This document shows, in pieces, positions 61,523 through 64,000 of a stretch of DNA of 64,000 nt. The notes under the pieces were generated by a model. That model did no database searches. It was given only the letters and a program-made list of their open reading frames with translations, and was not told the origin of the DNA. The stretch is from assembly GCF_024323335.1 (NCBI RefSeq), contig NC_066583.1:367347877-367411876 (forward strand), in the 5' to 3' direction. The translations under genes and the position numbers were made by a program. Position 1 is the stretch's first letter; each line of letters begins with the position of its first letter. The DNA is from Lathyrus oleraceus. Its lineage: Eukaryota > Streptophyta > Magnoliopsida > Fabales > Fabaceae.

Positions 61523-62975
61523 GTTTTTTTATGTTATGTTTTATTTTCTTGTATTTTTAGATATTTGGTTATGTACTTTTGGAGTGTTTTGTCCCCCACG
61601 CACATTTTAACATTTTGAAGTAATAATTGTTGTTTATGTTTTAAATTATTGTGTTTGGTTTGAATTTCTTTTGTTTAATAAATTTTTGGTTGTTGAGGGT
61701 CAAACCTTCTAGATTGGTTGCTCCTCAAAGAAGTATCCAATGAAGGTGCATCCGAGCTTGGATGGCAATGATAAAAATAAACAAGCGAATAATGCTAAGG
61801 TACATGGTTACCTCCGGTTAGAATTTTTGAATGCATTATGAACTTTACTCTTTTCGTAATTGAATATTATTCTTTTTGCAACATAATTGAATGAATGATT
61901 CACCTAGGACTTAGAACCACAAATTGTGAGGAAACCTCCATTGTACACTAAAATGCTGGATTCTAATAAACTGTGTTGATTCATTTGATTCATGCTTTGT
62001 CTTTTATTATTGTGAATTTGAGGAAGCAATTAGAAATGATCAAGACGCTTGTTTTCTTTCGAGCACAACCAGTTCCAAATACAACTTACCCGTGAGCAGA
62101 GAGTATTCGTAAACCCCTTTTAGCTTAAACAGTTGAATCTCAGCTTGAAATAAGGCGAGATGTCAAAATCTTTTTTCTTGAAACCCTGGAATTTTTGATA
62201 ATTGTTCTTTTGCCGTAAAAAGTCAAGAGCATTCACTTGGGGTGAGTAAAACATAAGTTGGGGAGAACGAAAATGAGAATCGGTAGGTGCCACAACTCTT
62301 GAATAACCGAGCAAGCACACCAAAAAATAAATAAATTAGAAAAGAGAAACATTTGTTTTGTGAATACGATGTGAAAAAAAAATGAAAATGAATGCTTGCT
62401 TGGAAGAAAAATAGTGAAAAACAAAAATTGAGTTGTGAAATAAGAGTTATGAAGGTTTCAAATGAGAAACAAGTGGAACGAAGTTGAGATGTGTGAATAG
62501 CTTGTACAGTGAATGTCTCTTTTGCATCGGCAAGTTCGTTTTCAATGGCCTTAGATATGACCCTTGTTTGTAAACCTGACCAAGCTACAATCGGAAAATA
62601 CCTTAGTGATCTTCGTGCTTCCGCATTTTTATTTATAATTGTTAGGCATTGTATGAATTGAATTGACTTTTGCATTGTTTGTTGGAGAGTGAAATTGTCC
62701 TCGCGGTTGCAAACGCGTAATTTCTTCAATCCTTATTCGAAGAGGAGAGATAGGGTGATTCATTCAGGATAACATTGTTGTGGATTGATACATGTTTTGC
62801 ATTGCTATAAGGCTTTAGTTCTTGTGTATTGTGTTATTCTAACCATTGGGAACTTGTGTCTGGTTGATTCTCTTGTGTTTGAGCCATTTTATCCGATTTC
62901 GGAGAAATCTTTTTCTTTAAGCAAATCCTCTTGTCCTTCAAGAGGCATACTTTGCTTGAGGGCAAGCAAGAATGG
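61523..62975 (+). other. Athila 3' untranslated region
   Basis: About 1.45 kb without a recognisable ORF; the minus-strand ORF at 62223-62729 is low-complexity and Phe/Ser-rich. Long non-coding stretches here are usual in this lineage. Confidence 0.6.
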
Positions 62976-62988
62976 AGTTGGGGAGAGT
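62976..62988 (+). other. Athila polypurine tract
   Basis: gagttggggagag lies directly before the LTR start tgttagatgcc at 62989. Confidence 0.8.
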
Positions 62989-64000
62989 TGTTAGATGCCT
63001 AAGTTTGCTTATTTAAGCTATCAAATATGGGCATCTTTCACTCCTTTTTATCGAAAAAGTGTTCGAAACCGCCCTTGCTTTTGTTGATTTGCAATACTAT
63101 GTGAAATGATCTTAGTACCTTTAATTTGTGTGTTATTAGGCATGAAAGAGTAGGAAATTATGGCACATGAAAGATGGAAAAGGAACCGAGAAAGAAAACA
63201 AACATTAGCAAGCTCGCTAGGCGAGTGAGGTAGCAAATTACTCGCTAGGCGAGCACGCAGCGAGATGCCAGCGAACACTCCCAGACTTGGACAGATCCAA
63301 AAATGATCAACACTCGCTAGGCGAGCATGTAGCGAGCAAGCAGCGAGCAATTCAAGTAGCAAAACCATCAAAACTCGTTGTGGCGAGGGAAGTAGCTAAG
63401 TATTCACTAGGCGAACATCCAACGAGCAGGTAGCGAGCAATTCCAGTAGCAAAAACATCAAGACTCGCTGGAGCGAATGAGAGAAGCGAAGGCTTCGCCT
63501 AGCGAAGGAATGTTCGCCTAGCGAACAGTGCAAACTTGTCTGGGATGACTCCTCTGGACGCAGGCTATTCTGGTGGCTTATTTTGGGGCTCGCTAGGCGA
63601 ACCATTATGCTCGCCTAGCGAGCATGACAACTCAGTAACCAGTACTATAAGTAGCATGGGCTACTTTTTGGAACAACATCTTTTATCTTCATTTTTTCTT
63701 GGGATCATCTTTTTACTTGTTTTTGGCTTAGAGAGGATTTTTGTGCCCTAAAAACCACATTTTCTCATTTCTTTTCTTCTCTTGACAATATTTTACAAAA
63801 AGAAGGTGGATTCCCATCCAATCTCGATTCTTCGACTCGGATGTTGATCAACCTTCAACCGAAACTTGTTGTTCAAGTTATCATGAAAATGAGTAGTTAA
63901 GCCTTTCATTTTGTCAAGGTTAGATGTAGATGATCATAAGCTTTGTATGTATATGGGTTGATCTTCATTCGTAAACTCTTTGATGATGAATGTATGGTGA
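62989..64000 (+). repeat. Athila 3' LTR, cut by window end
   Basis: Starts TG after the polypurine tract. The upstream part holds about ten tcgctaggcga-type palindromes (63210-63625), followed by a TATA box (actataagtagc near 63645), so the palindromes sit in the promoter-proximal U3 part. The end is outside the window. Confidence 0.78.
63645..63656 (+). promoter_or_regulatory. TATA box of the Athila LTR
   Basis: actataagtagc lies just after the palindrome cluster, in the usual position between U3 and the transcript start. Confidence 0.55.

Larger units (their letters stand above)
55015..64000 (+). mobile_element. 5'-truncated Athila-lineage Ty3/gypsy element
   Basis: RT, RNase H and integrase of Athila type are followed by a non-coding stretch, an ORF in the env position, a long untranslated region, a polypurine tract and the start of the 3' LTR (62989 onward). 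Pea Cyclops and soybean Calypso have this layout. The 5' LTR, gag and protease are missing from the window. The left edge is uncertain; coding similarity starts near 55200. Coding breaks and an inserted solo LTR make it inactive. Confidence 0.88.

Noticed and set aside
62223..62729. 168-residue minus-strand ORF rich in Phe and Ser
   Set aside because: It is antisense to the Athila 3' untranslated region, low in complexity and without recognisable domain.

Overview
The window is repeat-dominated nuclear DNA from a legume, most likely tribe Fabeae (pea, vetch or Lathyrus). This rests on very long Ogre/Tat-type Ty3/gypsy LTRs that begin TGTAACACCTC on their own strand, chromovirus, Athila/Cyclops-type and SIRE-like elements of legume character, and one CYP71-type cytochrome P450 gene. 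No bacterial, organellar or CRISPR-like feature was seen. Only one host gene is convincingly intact.

Layout. Positions 1-25804 hold most of an Ogre-type element (call it Ogre-A) on the minus strand: its 3' LTR (1-4172, cut by the window edge), a 3' region rich in repeats (4173-7380), collapsed remains of pol (7382-9149), a nearly open gag (9640-11451), a leader, a PBS (12554-12571), and the 5' LTR. That 5' LTR is split (12574-12886 and 21219-25804) by a chromovirus (Tekay/Del-type) on the plus strand at 12887-21218, with 1.9 kb LTRs and a long open pol. Ogre-A itself lies in an older chromovirus PR-RT relic (25805-26514). Next comes an older Ogre-type relic on the minus strand (Ogre-B: gag scraps 26515-27060, PBS 32881-32898, LTR 32901-36569). 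A Ty1/copia element (27992-32874) with a perfect 5-bp target duplication interrupts it.

From 36570 to 46130 the DNA is AT-rich and full of old fragments: an 812-bp copia deletion derivative, a decayed Tat-lineage element (39108-41266), two copia gag relics, long (TA)n tracts and CACTA-like repeats. The P450 gene (46438-48322, one intron) follows with its own TATA box and polyadenylation signal. After another AT-rich stretch come the 5' end of a SIRE/Maximus-like copia element (50580-52021, minus), a solo LTR related to the nested chromovirus (52400-55014, TSD TTTAT), and a 5'-truncated Athila-lineage element on the plus strand (about 55015 to the window end). That last element carries a broken RT-RNaseH-integrase, an env-position ORF split by a second solo LTR, a polypurine tract and the start of its 3' LTR.

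The retroelements form an insertion hierarchy rather than a working gene cluster. By eye count, the two Ogre-A LTRs differ at about 1% of positions and the nested chromovirus LTRs at slightly under 1%, which fits the nesting order. The copia element's LTRs differ by roughly 5%. I did not find a clearly new biological system. The most interesting signals are structural: shared palindromes in different LTR families, a gag-retaining Ogre deletion derivative, predicted splice sites that would place the Athila env-position ORF on a spliced RNA, a lost integrase catalytic glutamate, and non-TG..CA copia LTR ends confirmed by a target duplication.
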